Below, one piece after another: positions 18,566 through 26,263 of a stretch of DNA of 44,292 nt (the stretch's first letter is position 1; each line of letters begins with the position of its first letter). The stretch is from an uncultured Bacteroidales bacterium (GTDB taxonomy: Bacteria; Bacteroidota; Bacteroidia; Bacteroidales; Muribaculaceae). The position numbers and the translations under genes are program-made. The notes under the pieces are model-generated. The model saw only the letters and a program-made list of their open reading frames with translations, had not been told where the DNA came from and did no database searches. Location: contig CACYVC010000022.1 in NCBI GenBank assembly GCA_902777835.1, forward strand, positions 1 to 44,292. Reading direction: 5' to 3'.

Positions 18566-18606
18566 TTTTCATTTTGTATTTCTCTCAACTTGCACTAATT
18601 TTGCAC
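18566..18606 (+). promoter_or_regulatory. extended promoter of mreB, near-identical to that of efp
   Basis: TTTG (18573-18576) and TAATTTTG (18596-18603) are 19 bases apart. The whole 41-base segment matches the efp promoter (43319-43359, minus strand) with one mismatch. It contains a direct repeat TTGCAC at 18590-18595 and 18601-18606, spaced 11 bases, overlapping the -7 box. An untranslated leader of about 95 bases follows before mreB. Confidence 0.8.
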
Positions 18607-18705
18607 TCTGATAATAAGGTATTGATATTAACAAGGTGTGCAAAAGTTGAATAAACATCTGAAAAGCAAACATTTGACCGCACCACAACAAAAAGAAATA
18701 ACGAC

Positions 18706-19725
18706 ATGGGATTATTCTCATTTACACAAGAAATCGCTGTTGACTTGGGAACAGCCAACACAATTATTATCCACAACGACAAGATAGTAATTGATGAGCC
18801 ATCGGTAGTGGCTCTAGATACCAAGACACAAAAACTGATGGCAGTGGGTGAGACAGCCCGCGAGATGCGCGGCAAGGTGCACGAAGGCATCAAGACTGTG
18901 CGTCCATTGCGCGATGGTGTGATTGCCGACTTCAACGCCGCCGAGCTTATGATCAGGGGCATGATCAAGAAAGTGAGCCAAAAGAATCACTGGTTCTCAC
19001 CTGCCCTGCGCATGGTGGTTTGCATTCCATCAGGCTCTACCGAGGTAGAAATTCGTGCCGTGCGCGACTCCAGTGAGCATGCAGGAGGCCGCGACGTTTA
19101 TATGATTTATGAGCCTATGGCTGCCGCTCTCGGTATAGGTATCGACGTGCTGGCTCCAGAAGGCAACATGATAGTCGATATAGGTGGTGGTACCACTGAG
19201 ATTGCCGTTATCTCGCTGGGAGGTATCGTGAGCAACAAGAGCATACGCATCGCCGGCGACGACCTCACCGAGGACATCCGTGAGCACATGCGCCGCGCCC
19301 ACAACGTAAAGGTGGGTGAGCGCACCGCCGAACTCATCAAGATTAACGTGGGTTCTGCCCTCTCTGAGCTTGACAACCCACCCGAAGACTACATTGTGCA
19401 TGGTCCTAACCAAATGACTGCCCTGCCAATGGAGGTGCCCGTTTCTTATCAGGAAATATGCAACTGCATCGAGAAGTCAATCTCAAAGATTGAGGCTGCC
19501 GTGCTCAGCGCACTCGAGCAGACACCTCCCGAGCTCTATAGCGACATCGTGAAGAATGGTATCTATCTGGCTGGTGGCGGCGCGCTCCTGCGTGGTCTTG
19601 ACCGAAGACTTACCGACAAGATTGGCATTCCATTCCATGTTGCCGACGACCCATTGCACGCAGTAGCAAAAGGTACTGGCGTGGCATTGAAGAACATCAA
19701 GCGCTTCAAGTTCCTAAAACGATAA
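18706..19725 (+). CDS. mreB: rod shape-determining protein MreB
   Basis: MreB is the bacterial actin homolog that forms membrane-bound filaments guiding side-wall synthesis. The 339-residue protein shows the phosphate-1 motif AVDLGTANTIIIHND, the phosphate-2 motif MIVDIGGGTTEIAVISLGG (about 160-178), the adenosine region YLAGGGALLRGLD near the C-terminus, and EPMAAALGIG. Length is normal. It heads the mreB-mreC-mreD-mrdA-rodA set under the extended promoter described separately. A 102-base spacer with an inverted word repeat separates it from mreC, so mreB can be expressed above the other genes. Confidence 0.97.
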   Translation: MGLFSFTQEIAVDLGTANTIIIHNDKIVIDEPSVVALDTKTQKLMAVGETAREMRGKVHEGIKTVRPLRDGVIADFNAAELMIRGMIKKVSQKNHWFSPALRMVVCIPSGSTEVEIRAVRDSSEHAGGRDVYMIYEPMAAALGIGIDVLAPEGNMIVDIGGGTTEIAVISLGGIVSNKSIRIAGDDLTEDIREHMRRAHNVKVGERTAELIKINVGSALSELDNPPEDYIVHGPNQMTALPMEVPVSYQEICNCIEKSISKIEAAVLSALEQTPPELYSDIVKNGIYLAGGGALLRGLDRRLTDKIGIPFHVADDPLHAVAKGTGVALKNIKRFKFLKR

Positions 19726-19732
19726 TCTCTTT

Positions 19733-19820
19733 AGTTCATAGTTAAAAGTTCACAGTTAAGAGTTCATAGTTTTGTCGGACAAGTGTGAACTGTGAACTAT
19801 GAACTGTGAATTATGAACTA
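19733..19820 (+). repeat. inverted spacer repeat between mreB and mreC
   Basis: The left arm (19733-19770) repeats AGTTCATAGTT / AGTTCACAGTT, and the right arm (19784-19820) carries the complementary word GAACTGTGAACTATGAACT. The two arms could fold into a long imperfect hairpin around a GC-richer loop. It belongs to the GAACTGTGAACT spacer family. Confidence 0.65.
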
Positions 19821-19827
19821 ATGACGG

Positions 19828-20700
19828 ATGAACAATCTAATTAATTTCATAATAAAAAACAGCGCGTGGTTCTTCTTCGCTTTCTATGTGATTGTGAGCC
19901 TCGTGCTGCTGTTTCGTTCCAACCCGTTTCAGCAGAGCGTGTATCTAACCTCGGCCAACAGCACGGTTGCAACGATATCTAAGGTCGTGAATGGAACCTC
20001 CGACTATTTCCACCTCAAGGAGATAAACGAGGACCTAAACATGCGCAACGCAGAGCAGAAGCAACGCATCTTACAGCTAGAGAAGCAGCTGTTGGATCTA
20101 GAACTGAAATATGGAGCCAAACCTGGCGAGGCAGTGTGCGGCGAAGGCGACTACTCCTTCATCTCGGCTCACGTAATTAGCAACAGCGTGGTAAATCCAA
20201 GCAACTACATCACCATCGATCGAGGCAGCGCCGACGGAATTGAGCTCTACATGGGCGTGATGGACATGAACGGCGTGGTAGGCATAGTTGATGCCGTCAA
20301 CACCCATTCAGCACGCGTGATGTCGATGTTGCACCCCGACACTAAAATCACCTGTGAACTAAAGGGCAACGGCAACTTTGGCGTGCTGGTATGGGACGGA
20401 AAGAGCACCGACCATGCTATACTTGAGAACCTACCTAAGGTGGGAGAATATCATGTGGGTGACACAGTGGTCACCAGCAGCAGTTCGCTTAGTTTCCCAC
20501 CAGGATTCATAGTAGGTGTGGTAGAGAGCGTATCGCCCACCACCAAGAGCGACAGCTTCATGAGACTTATCGTGAAGCTCACCTGCCACATCACCCGCCT
20601 GAGCAATGTCCACGTGATAAAGAACAACCGCAAGGACGAGCTCAGACAGCTTGAAAGCAACGATGCTACAACCCTTAAAGAGGAAGGAGGGATGAAGTAA
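19828..20700 (+). CDS. mreC: rod shape-determining protein MreC
   Basis: MreC is the inner-membrane, periplasm-facing scaffold linking MreB to PBP2/RodA. The 290-residue protein has one N-terminal membrane segment (about residues 11-29), a periplasmic coiled coil (about 60-95, rich in E, K, Q and L) and the beta-rich MreC core with GSADGIELYMGVMDMNGVVGIV and PPGFIVGVV. An ATG seven bases earlier is in another frame; the ATG at 19828 gives the expected short cytoplasmic N-terminus. Its stop TAATG overlaps the mreD start by one base. Normal length, no defect. Confidence 0.94.
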   Translation: MNNLINFIIKNSAWFFFAFYVIVSLVLLFRSNPFQQSVYLTSANSTVATISKVVNGTSDYFHLKEINEDLNMRNAEQKQRILQLEKQLLDLELKYGAKPGEAVCGEGDYSFISAHVISNSVVNPSNYITIDRGSADGIELYMGVMDMNGVVGIVDAVNTHSARVMSMLHPDTKITCELKGNGNFGVLVWDGKSTDHAILENLPKVGEYHVGDTVVTSSSSLSFPPGFIVGVVESVSPTTKSDSFMRLIVKLTCHITRLSNVHVIKNNRKDELRQLESNDATTLKEEGGMK

Positions 20701-21221
20701 TGAAGAATACACTTTTTAATTTTCTTCTCCTTTTCATTGGCTTGCTTGTGGCACAGGTGGTTTGCAGCAAGATTGTGCTCTTTGGTGTGGCAATGCCCAT
20801 CATCTACATCTACCTAATCTTGCGACTACCCGTCAACTACTCCATCAACTGGACGCTCACGATAGCCTTCTTGTTTGGACTCTTCATTGATATGTTCAAC
20901 AACACCCAAGGAATGAACTCGCTGGCATGCACTGTTATGGCTATGACACGAAAGCCTGTGTTCAACTTCTTCATCGTCATGCGCGAGGATGAGGAAGGCG
21001 ACCCAGTGCCTTCGGTCGATACAGTGGGAATTTCAAGTTATATGAAGTACCTGTCAACTCTGGTGTTCATATACTGCGCTGTGCTTTTCATGGCACAAGC
21101 TTTCACTCTTCACAACTTCCCACTCACCTTGGCACGCATTGTGGCCAGTAGCGCGCTATCCATTTTATTAATTTTTGGTATCGACAGTTTAGTGAGCACC
21201 GAAAGTGAGAAAAGACTATAA
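20700..21221 (+). CDS. mreD: rod shape-determining protein MreD
   Basis: MreD is a small inner-membrane subunit of the elongasome. The 173-residue protein is almost entirely hydrophobic, with about five membrane segments and a polar loop (REDEEGDPVPSVDTVG, about 98-113). Sequence conservation in this family is low, so the call rests on size, topology, the segment LFGLFIDMFNNTQGMNSLACT, which resembles the family's G-x-x-x-D-x-F pattern, and the exact position between mreC and mrdA. It overlaps mreC by 1 base and mrdA by 17 bases, implying translational coupling. Confidence 0.9.
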   Translation: MKNTLFNFLLLFIGLLVAQVVCSKIVLFGVAMPIIYIYLILRLPVNYSINWTLTIAFLFGLFIDMFNNTQGMNSLACTVMAMTRKPVFNFFIVMREDEEGDPVPSVDTVGISSYMKYLSTLVFIYCAVLFMAQAFTLHNFPLTLARIVASSALSILLIFGIDSLVSTESEKRL

Positions 21222-23214
21222 TCTCGAGAAACGCAAGTATGTGATTGGCGGCTTTATTGTCGTCATTGTCGCTATATACCTATGTAAGCTATTTGACTTG
21301 CAGATCACAAGCAACGAGTATAGTCAAATCGCCGTGAGCAACGCGCGCTCGGTGAAAATCACCCACCCATCACGTGGACAAATCTATGATCGCAACGGCA
21401 AACTGATAGTGTATAACGAGCCAGCCTACGACCTGGTGATCACACCAAAAGACGTGACAGAATTTGACACCACTACCATGTGCTGGATCCTACAGCTCAA
21501 GCGCGAGGACTTCAACCTGCTGTGGAAAAACATGAGCGACCCCAAGAAAAACCGCAACTACAGCGCCGTAACACCCCAACCGCTGGTACAGAACCTCGAT
21601 TCGCTAACATTTGGCCGCCTGCAGGAAAGATTATACCTTTTCCCTGGGTTTGACATCTCACAACGCGTTATCCGCCGCTACAACTACGTGTCGGCAGCCA
21701 ATATCCTGGGAGACATTCGCGAGGTAAATGCCGATGACATTGAGCGCGACAGCGACAATTACTACATCCCTGGCGACTACACCGGCGACCTGGGTGTGGA
21801 GAAGAGTTATGAGAAATACCTGCGAGGCACCAAAGGCAAAGAGATTTTCATACGCGATGCTCGAGGACGCAACAAGGGACGATATAACGAGGGAAAAGAC
21901 GATGTGGCACCAATTGCCGGCAAAGACCTGCAACTGAGCATCGACATTGACCTACAGCAGTTTGGTGAGAAAATCATGCGCGGCAAGAAAGGCGCTATTG
22001 TGGCGATAGAGCCAAAGACGGGCGAGGTTCTCACACTTGTCACTAGCCCCAACTACGACCCTGCGCTGCTTGTGGGCAAAGATCGCGGCAAGAACTATGC
22101 CGACCTCGTCAATGACCCAAGCAAACCACTCTTCGACCGCTCAATCATGGCAGCCTATCCTCCAGGCTCAACATTTAAACCATCTCAGGGCCTGATGCTG
22201 CTGCAAGAGGGCATCATCACGACTAGCACGTCTTATCCATGCTTCAGAGGATATATCAATAAAGGTCTGAGAATCGGATGTCACGGTCACGGCTCCCCTA
22301 TCGCCTTGCAGCCGGCCATCGCCACCTCGTGCAACGGCTACTTCTGCTGGGGACTCTACTACATGCTCAACAACCGCAAATATGGCAGTCTCGAGAAATC
22401 GTTCACTCTGTGGAAAGACTATATGGTATCGATGGGATTTGGCTACAAGCTCAACATTGACTTGCCTGGCGAGAGCCGCGGATTTATCCCTAACGCGCAA
22501 TTCTACGACAAGATGATAGGCAAAGGCCAATGGGGCGCCAACACAATCCTCTCTATCGCCATAGGTCAGGGCGAGGTGATGCTCACACCATTGCAAATCG
22601 CCAATCTAGGTGCCACAATAGCCAATCGTGGCTACTATATCACGCCTCACGTGGTGAAGAACATACGCGACGTGGGAGTGCTTGAGCAATACACAGTGCA
22701 GCACCACACCAAAGTCAATCCGCAATACTACAACGAAGTGGCAACTGGTATGCGAATGGCAGTTACTGGAGGTACCTGCCGTGGAGCCAACTTGCCGGGC
22801 CTTGACGTGTGCGGTAAGACAGGTACCGTACAAAACCCACATGGCCAAGACCACTCTGTGTTCATGGGTTTCGCTCCTAAAGATGACCCAAAAATCGCCA
22901 TCTGCGTCTATGTCGAGAATGGTGGTTTCGGTGCACAAGTAGCTGTGCCACTTGGAGCAATGATGCTGGAACGATACCTGCGAGGCTCCAGCGACGAGAT
23001 AGAGGAGAGAGCCAGCAAGTGGAGCGACGGTACATGGATGGAAAACACCCAGAAGAAGTCCGCCGAGGCCAAGCCCGCACAACCCGCCACAACCGCAAGA
23101 AACGTCCCATCCCGCGACAACAAGCCACAGAACCATCAACAACGCGAACAAGCGGTAGTAATAAACCCAATTAGATTTATCAGCACATCACGCTATGGAC
23201 ACTACAAGGGATAA
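21205..23214 (+). CDS. mrdA: penicillin-binding protein 2 (elongasome transpeptidase)
   Basis: PBP2 cross-links peptidoglycan during side-wall growth with RodA. The 669-residue protein starts with GTG at 21205, inside mreD; this gives a short cytoplasmic tail and one membrane anchor (about residues 12-30). The non-catalytic domain includes SRGQIYDRNGKLIVYN. The transpeptidase domain has the active serine in PPGSTFKPSQG (SxxK), the SxN motif in ATSCNGYF, and the KTGT motif in CGKTGTVQNPHG. A Pro/Ala/Gln-rich tail of about 55 residues follows the domain. It overlaps rodA by 20 bases. All catalytic motifs are intact. Confidence 0.96.
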   Translation: MRKDYNLEKRKYVIGGFIVVIVAIYLCKLFDLQITSNEYSQIAVSNARSVKITHPSRGQIYDRNGKLIVYNEPAYDLVITPKDVTEFDTTTMCWILQLKREDFNLLWKNMSDPKKNRNYSAVTPQPLVQNLDSLTFGRLQERLYLFPGFDISQRVIRRYNYVSAANILGDIREVNADDIERDSDNYYIPGDYTGDLGVEKSYEKYLRGTKGKEIFIRDARGRNKGRYNEGKDDVAPIAGKDLQLSIDIDLQQFGEKIMRGKKGAIVAIEPKTGEVLTLVTSPNYDPALLVGKDRGKNYADLVNDPSKPLFDRSIMAAYPPGSTFKPSQGLMLLQEGIITTSTSYPCFRGYINKGLRIGCHGHGSPIALQPAIATSCNGYFCWGLYYMLNNRKYGSLEKSFTLWKDYMVSMGFGYKLNIDLPGESRGFIPNAQFYDKMIGKGQWGANTILSIAIGQGEVMLTPLQIANLGATIANRGYYITPHVVKNIRDVGVLEQYTVQHHTKVNPQYYNEVATGMRMAVTGGTCRGANLPGLDVCGKTGTVQNPHGQDHSVFMGFAPKDDPKIAICVYVENGGFGAQVAVPLGAMMLERYLRGSSDEIEERASKWSDGTWMENTQKKSAEAKPAQPATTARNVPSRDNKPQNHQQREQAVVINPIRFISTSRYGHYKG

Positions 23215-24670
23215 CAACGAGAGCAACAAACTGCTCGCCTCGGTCGATTGGTTCACCGTGCTGCTTTATCTGATTCTCGTAGTGGCAGGAGCAATAAGCA
23301 TCTATGCCGCCACGACTAATAGCATGTCGCAGGTTAGCATCTTTGACTTCAACACCTATTCAGGCAAACAGTTTCTTTGGATAGGACTATCATTTGTCAT
23401 AGGCTTCGCATTACTACTCATTGACAGGCGCATGTATGAGGGCTATGGCTACCTCATATATATAATAATGATTGTCATCCTCATTGCCACGGCCTTCCTG
23501 GCGCCAAACATCAAAGGCTCGCACTCGTGGCTTAAGTTTGGTGCGGTAAGTATTCAGCCCGCCGAGTTTGCCAAAACAGCAACTGCCCTGGCGCTGGCAA
23601 AGCTTTTCAGCACCTACGGTTTTAAGCTCGGGCACTGGCGCACTTACATTGCGCCACTGGCAATCATTTTCATCCCAGTCTTCTGTATCCTACTCGAGAG
23701 CGAAACAGGTTCAGCTCTAGTCTTTATCTCGCTGATTTTTGTGCTTTACCGTGAGGGCATGAGCGGTTTCGTGCTATATGCCATCCTTGCAGCAGTGTCG
23801 TTCTTTGTCATAATGCTAAAGTTTGCCAACGAGATAATAATGGGCATACCAATGGGTTCATTTATAGTCTTCACCATCGTGATGATTACGATTGTTCTCA
23901 TGCTGTTCTTCTATTGCCGTGCCATGATACCTGGACGCAACGTGGCACTAGGCTACATTGCCAGTGCTCTGCTTGCATGGGGACTCTCAGCATTGGGTGT
24001 CAACATCAACGGATATGTTTTCTTCTTCACCGTTATCCCTTTGTCTATCATATATCTACTAATCGCTATGTTCCGTGAGGACATCAATAAGATACTCATC
24101 ACAATTGCCTTTGCTGTGGTATCTATCATCTTTATGTTCTCGGTAAATGCTGTGTTTAATAACATGCTGGCGACACACCAGCAGAACCGCATCAAGGTCG
24201 CTCTCGGCATAATGGAGGATGTTAAAGACAAAGGATACAACGTTAACCAGTCGAAGATTGCAATTGGCTCGGGAGGATTTGCTGGCAAAGGTTTCTTGCA
24301 AGGCACTCAGACCAAGCTAAACTATGTGCCCGAACAGCACACCGACTTCATCTACTGCACAATTGGCGAGGAAGAGGGATTTCTCGGTGCCTCGGCAGTG
24401 CTGCTGCTGTTCTTAGTGCTCATCTTGCGAGTGATTGCCATCGCTGAGAGGCAGCACACCGCATTCGGACGAGTCTATGCCTACTGTGTCGCGGCTATAC
24501 TCATCTTCCACATCACCATCAACATAGGCATGGTAATAGGACTCGTGCCAGTGATTGGCATACCCCTACCCTTCTTCAGCTACGGAGGCTCTTCGCTCTG
24601 GGGCTTCACCATCATGCTCTTCATCCTCCTGCGCATCGACGCAGCAAGAGCCGAATACGGCACCTGGTAG
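23195..24670 (+). CDS. rodA: rod shape-determining protein RodA (SEDS glycosyltransferase)
   Basis: RodA polymerises lipid II into glycan strands together with PBP2. The 491-residue protein is longer than E. coli RodA (about 370) because of extra hydrophobic segments in the middle (about residues 190-310). SEDS hallmarks: HSWLKFGAVSIQPAEFAKTA (about 109-128), QSKIAIGSGGFAGKGFLQGTQ, VPEQHTDFIYCTIGEEEGF with the conserved Asp, and the C-terminal GIPLPFFSYGGSSLW. The start lies within the mrdA end, so translation is probably coupled. It is the last gene of the cluster; I see no clear terminator after it. Confidence 0.95.
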   Translation: MDTTRDNNESNKLLASVDWFTVLLYLILVVAGAISIYAATTNSMSQVSIFDFNTYSGKQFLWIGLSFVIGFALLLIDRRMYEGYGYLIYIIMIVILIATAFLAPNIKGSHSWLKFGAVSIQPAEFAKTATALALAKLFSTYGFKLGHWRTYIAPLAIIFIPVFCILLESETGSALVFISLIFVLYREGMSGFVLYAILAAVSFFVIMLKFANEIIMGIPMGSFIVFTIVMITIVLMLFFYCRAMIPGRNVALGYIASALLAWGLSALGVNINGYVFFFTVIPLSIIYLLIAMFREDINKILITIAFAVVSIIFMFSVNAVFNNMLATHQQNRIKVALGIMEDVKDKGYNVNQSKIAIGSGGFAGKGFLQGTQTKLNYVPEQHTDFIYCTIGEEEGFLGASAVLLLFLVLILRVIAIAERQHTAFGRVYAYCVAAILIFHITINIGMVIGLVPVIGIPLPFFSYGGSSLWGFTIMLFILLRIDAARAEYGTW

Positions 24671-24675
24671 TCACT

Positions 24676-24710
24676 TCAATGCACAATGCAGAATGATCAA
24701 TGCACAATGC
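24676..24710 (+). repeat. spacer repeat of the AATGCACAATGC family
   Basis: After the rodA stop are three near-copies of AATGCACAATGC / AATGCAGAATG / CAATGCACAATGCAC. A further copy lies at 26087-26099. Confidence 0.6.
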
Positions 24711-24798
24711 ACCGCGTCTTCGACGTTTCGTCTCTTAAGAGGTTTCTACAATCTCTATTGCGATGATGAAAAAATTGGTGTGTCATGAATCCTAATGG

Positions 24799-24886
24799 TG
24801 TAGGGACAATGTGTGCGTTGTCCTAAACGCACAACATTTGATCAACTCTTTTTCGAAAGACGGACATGGCACGCCATGTCCCTACA
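24799..24886. repeat. 88-base palindromic element with TGTAGGGACA ends (MITE/REP-like)
   Basis: Perfect 10-base inverted ends TGTAGGGACA (24799-24808) and TGTCCCTACA (24877-24886) enclose two smaller hairpins: GTGTGCGTT with AACGCACAAC near 24811-24834, and ACATGGC with GCCATGT at 24864-24879. No coding capacity. Between rodA and the first FISUMP gene I see nothing else apart from the word repeat at 24676-24710. Confidence 0.7.
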
Positions 24887-24919
24887 TTGACCAACGTGCA
24901 AGTGTTTGGTAGAAAGGTG

Positions 24920-25669
24920 CTATTTCTGAGAAGCGCGCACAGCACGCACTGTAAATCCGTGATCCCGAATTCCGTACTCCATACCCACACTGCTCGAACT
25001 GATATACAAAGCGTAGGGTTGTATAGATATGCGGAGATTGCGCGACCAATAGTCACCACGCGATCCTACACCTGCTTGCGTTCCTTCGTAGCGGTAGCCT
25101 GCAGCAGGCAAAAATAACGATACGCCGTTGATGTTGCTAGTAAACAAACGACCATTTACACCATTTATTGTGGTCCAATATGTTGTGCAGTTATCCATCA
25201 ATTCCTGAATCTGCTCCTGTGATGGCATGCGCCACTCAGGTCCCCAATTCACATATGCGGCATCGTCATCAAGATCAAGCTCTGTCATGTTGTCAACAGT
25301 ACCATAACTGCTACTTGTGCAGTACTTGGTTAACGAGCGCTCGCTGCCGTTACACCACTTGTAAGAGCTCCAGTTATATACATATTTAGGTGCTGTCTCA
25401 CCCCAGGCAAAATAGTCACCGTAATCCTCCATACTATTTGCGCCAATGTTCACAGTTGCCCACAATGTGCCGCTGGGAAGACCTAAGTCTACGTACTCTT
25501 TGTCATCAGTTGGTTCAACAGGCAAATTCCCTAAGAGATAGTTGTAGATTGCAGTAACATCAGCTACTGTGACCACACCATCACCATTCACATCATAATG
25601 ATAGGTTTGTGAATAACCCGCCACACTAAATGTGGCTGCAATGAATAATAAGATAAATAATTTCTTCAT
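24920..25669 (-). CDS. secreted FISUMP-domain protein with one N-terminal dockerin-like repeat (paralog 1)
   Basis: The 249-residue protein has a signal peptide (1-20, ending AGYSQ), one dockerin-like repeat DVNGDGVVTVADVTAIYNYL (residues 26-45) with EF-hand-type Asp/Asn calcium ligands, a short linker, and a Fibrobacter succinogenes major paralogous (FISUMP) domain from about residue 59 to the end. FISUMP signs: YVDLGLPSGTLWATVN, FAWGET, EWRMPSQEQIQEL, GRLFTSNINGVSLFLPAAGY, GDYWSR, and a C-terminal VRAVR. FISUMP proteins are secreted and of unknown function. Paralog 2 lies at 26264-27124; the first 99 bases or so of both genes are identical. What the dockerin-like repeat binds is unknown. 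Confidence 0.9.
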   Translation of the reverse strand: MKKLFILLFIAATFSVAGYSQTYHYDVNGDGVVTVADVTAIYNYLLGNLPVEPTDDKEYVDLGLPSGTLWATVNIGANSMEDYGDYFAWGETAPKYVYNWSSYKWCNGSERSLTKYCTSSSYGTVDNMTELDLDDDAAYVNWGPEWRMPSQEQIQELMDNCTTYWTTINGVNGRLFTSNINGVSLFLPAAGYRYEGTQAGVGSRGDYWSRNLRISIQPYALYISSSSVGMEYGIRDHGFTVRAVRASQK

Positions 25670-25701
25670 GATTGTAAAGTTTTAATGTATTGAAGATACC
25701 A

Positions 25702-25730
25702 CAAAGGTAAGCATTTTTTCTTTTTTCAAA
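25702..25730 (-). promoter_or_regulatory. promoter of FISUMP paralog 1
   Basis: On the minus strand TACCTTTG (25702-25709) follows a TTTG (25727-25730) after 17 bases, slightly short of the usual 19-20. It lies 17 bases from the edge of the inverted-repeat element at 25747. Confidence 0.55.
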
Positions 25731-25746
25731 AAATACTATCATAGAT

Positions 25747-26077
25747 AACGTGAGTCCGACGAAAATAACTTTCTGTTTCAGCTGCTCCCCTAAGATAGGG
25801 GAGCTGGCACGAACCACGAAGTGCTCGGGGAGATTGCAAAACACGAGTTGAGCAAAGCTCAGCGTGTGGTGCCGTAGGCATTGCAACTCTACCCAACATT
25901 GTGACTGAGGGGTATGACAATTGATAAATTGTAATTCCTTGAGTATATCACACTCCCCCCTACCCCAATTCCTCCCCTGCCTGAGGGGAGGTGCCTGAAA
26001 GGCAGAGGGGTGGGAGCCTTAGAGAGTGAGATGCTAACGCAATGATTATCAAACAGTAAATTCGTCTAACTCACGTT
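25747..26077. mobile_element. 331-base non-coding inverted-repeat element (MITE-like)
   Basis: The ends are AACGTGAGTCCGACGAA (25747-25763) and TTCGTCTAACTCACGTT (26061-26077), complementary at 15 of 17 positions. Inside are several strong stem-loops: GCTCCCCTA / TAGGGGAGC (25784-25804), a possible three-way junction (25834-25886), CCTCCCCT / AGGGGAGG (25971-25991), and TGCCT / AGGCA just after. No transposase and no credible ORF. It ends 17 bases upstream of the promoter of FISUMP paralog 1. I see no clear target-site duplication. Calling it mobile is inference. Confidence 0.6.
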
Positions 26078-26147
26078 AGTTACTTCAATGCACAATGCAC
26101 CCCTATACTTTTGCGTTGACCATTTTGCGGAAAATCAGGAAAAACTG

Positions 26148-26237
26148 CTGGCATGGGCTGCACTTGTTCAACTTGGGGGCGGCGGCTGATGTCGCCTGTT
26201 CTTGCCCCCAAGCCTCACGGCTCGCAGCCCATGCCAG
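26148..26237. repeat. nested palindrome downstream of FISUMP paralog 2
   Basis: Outer arms CTGGCATGGGCTGC (26148-26161) and GCAGCCCATGCCAG (26224-26237) are perfectly complementary. Inner arms CTTGGGGGC (26172-26180) and GCCCCCAAG (26204-26212) are also perfect, and a GC-rich tip lies between. The structure would form a 90-base cruciform or, in RNA, a long hairpin. On the minus strand it lies just after the FISUMP paralog 2 stop, but it has no T run. The stretch 26078-26147 shows only a copy of the AATGCACAATGCAC word. Confidence 0.7.
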
Positions 26238-26263
26238 AGTGCAAGTGTTTAGGGAAGATGGTG

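Noticed and set aside
25626-25920. Small minus-strand frames (64 and 86 codons) upstream of FISUMP paralog 1
   Set aside because: They run through the stem-loops of the repeat element and through the promoter, with no protein-like character.
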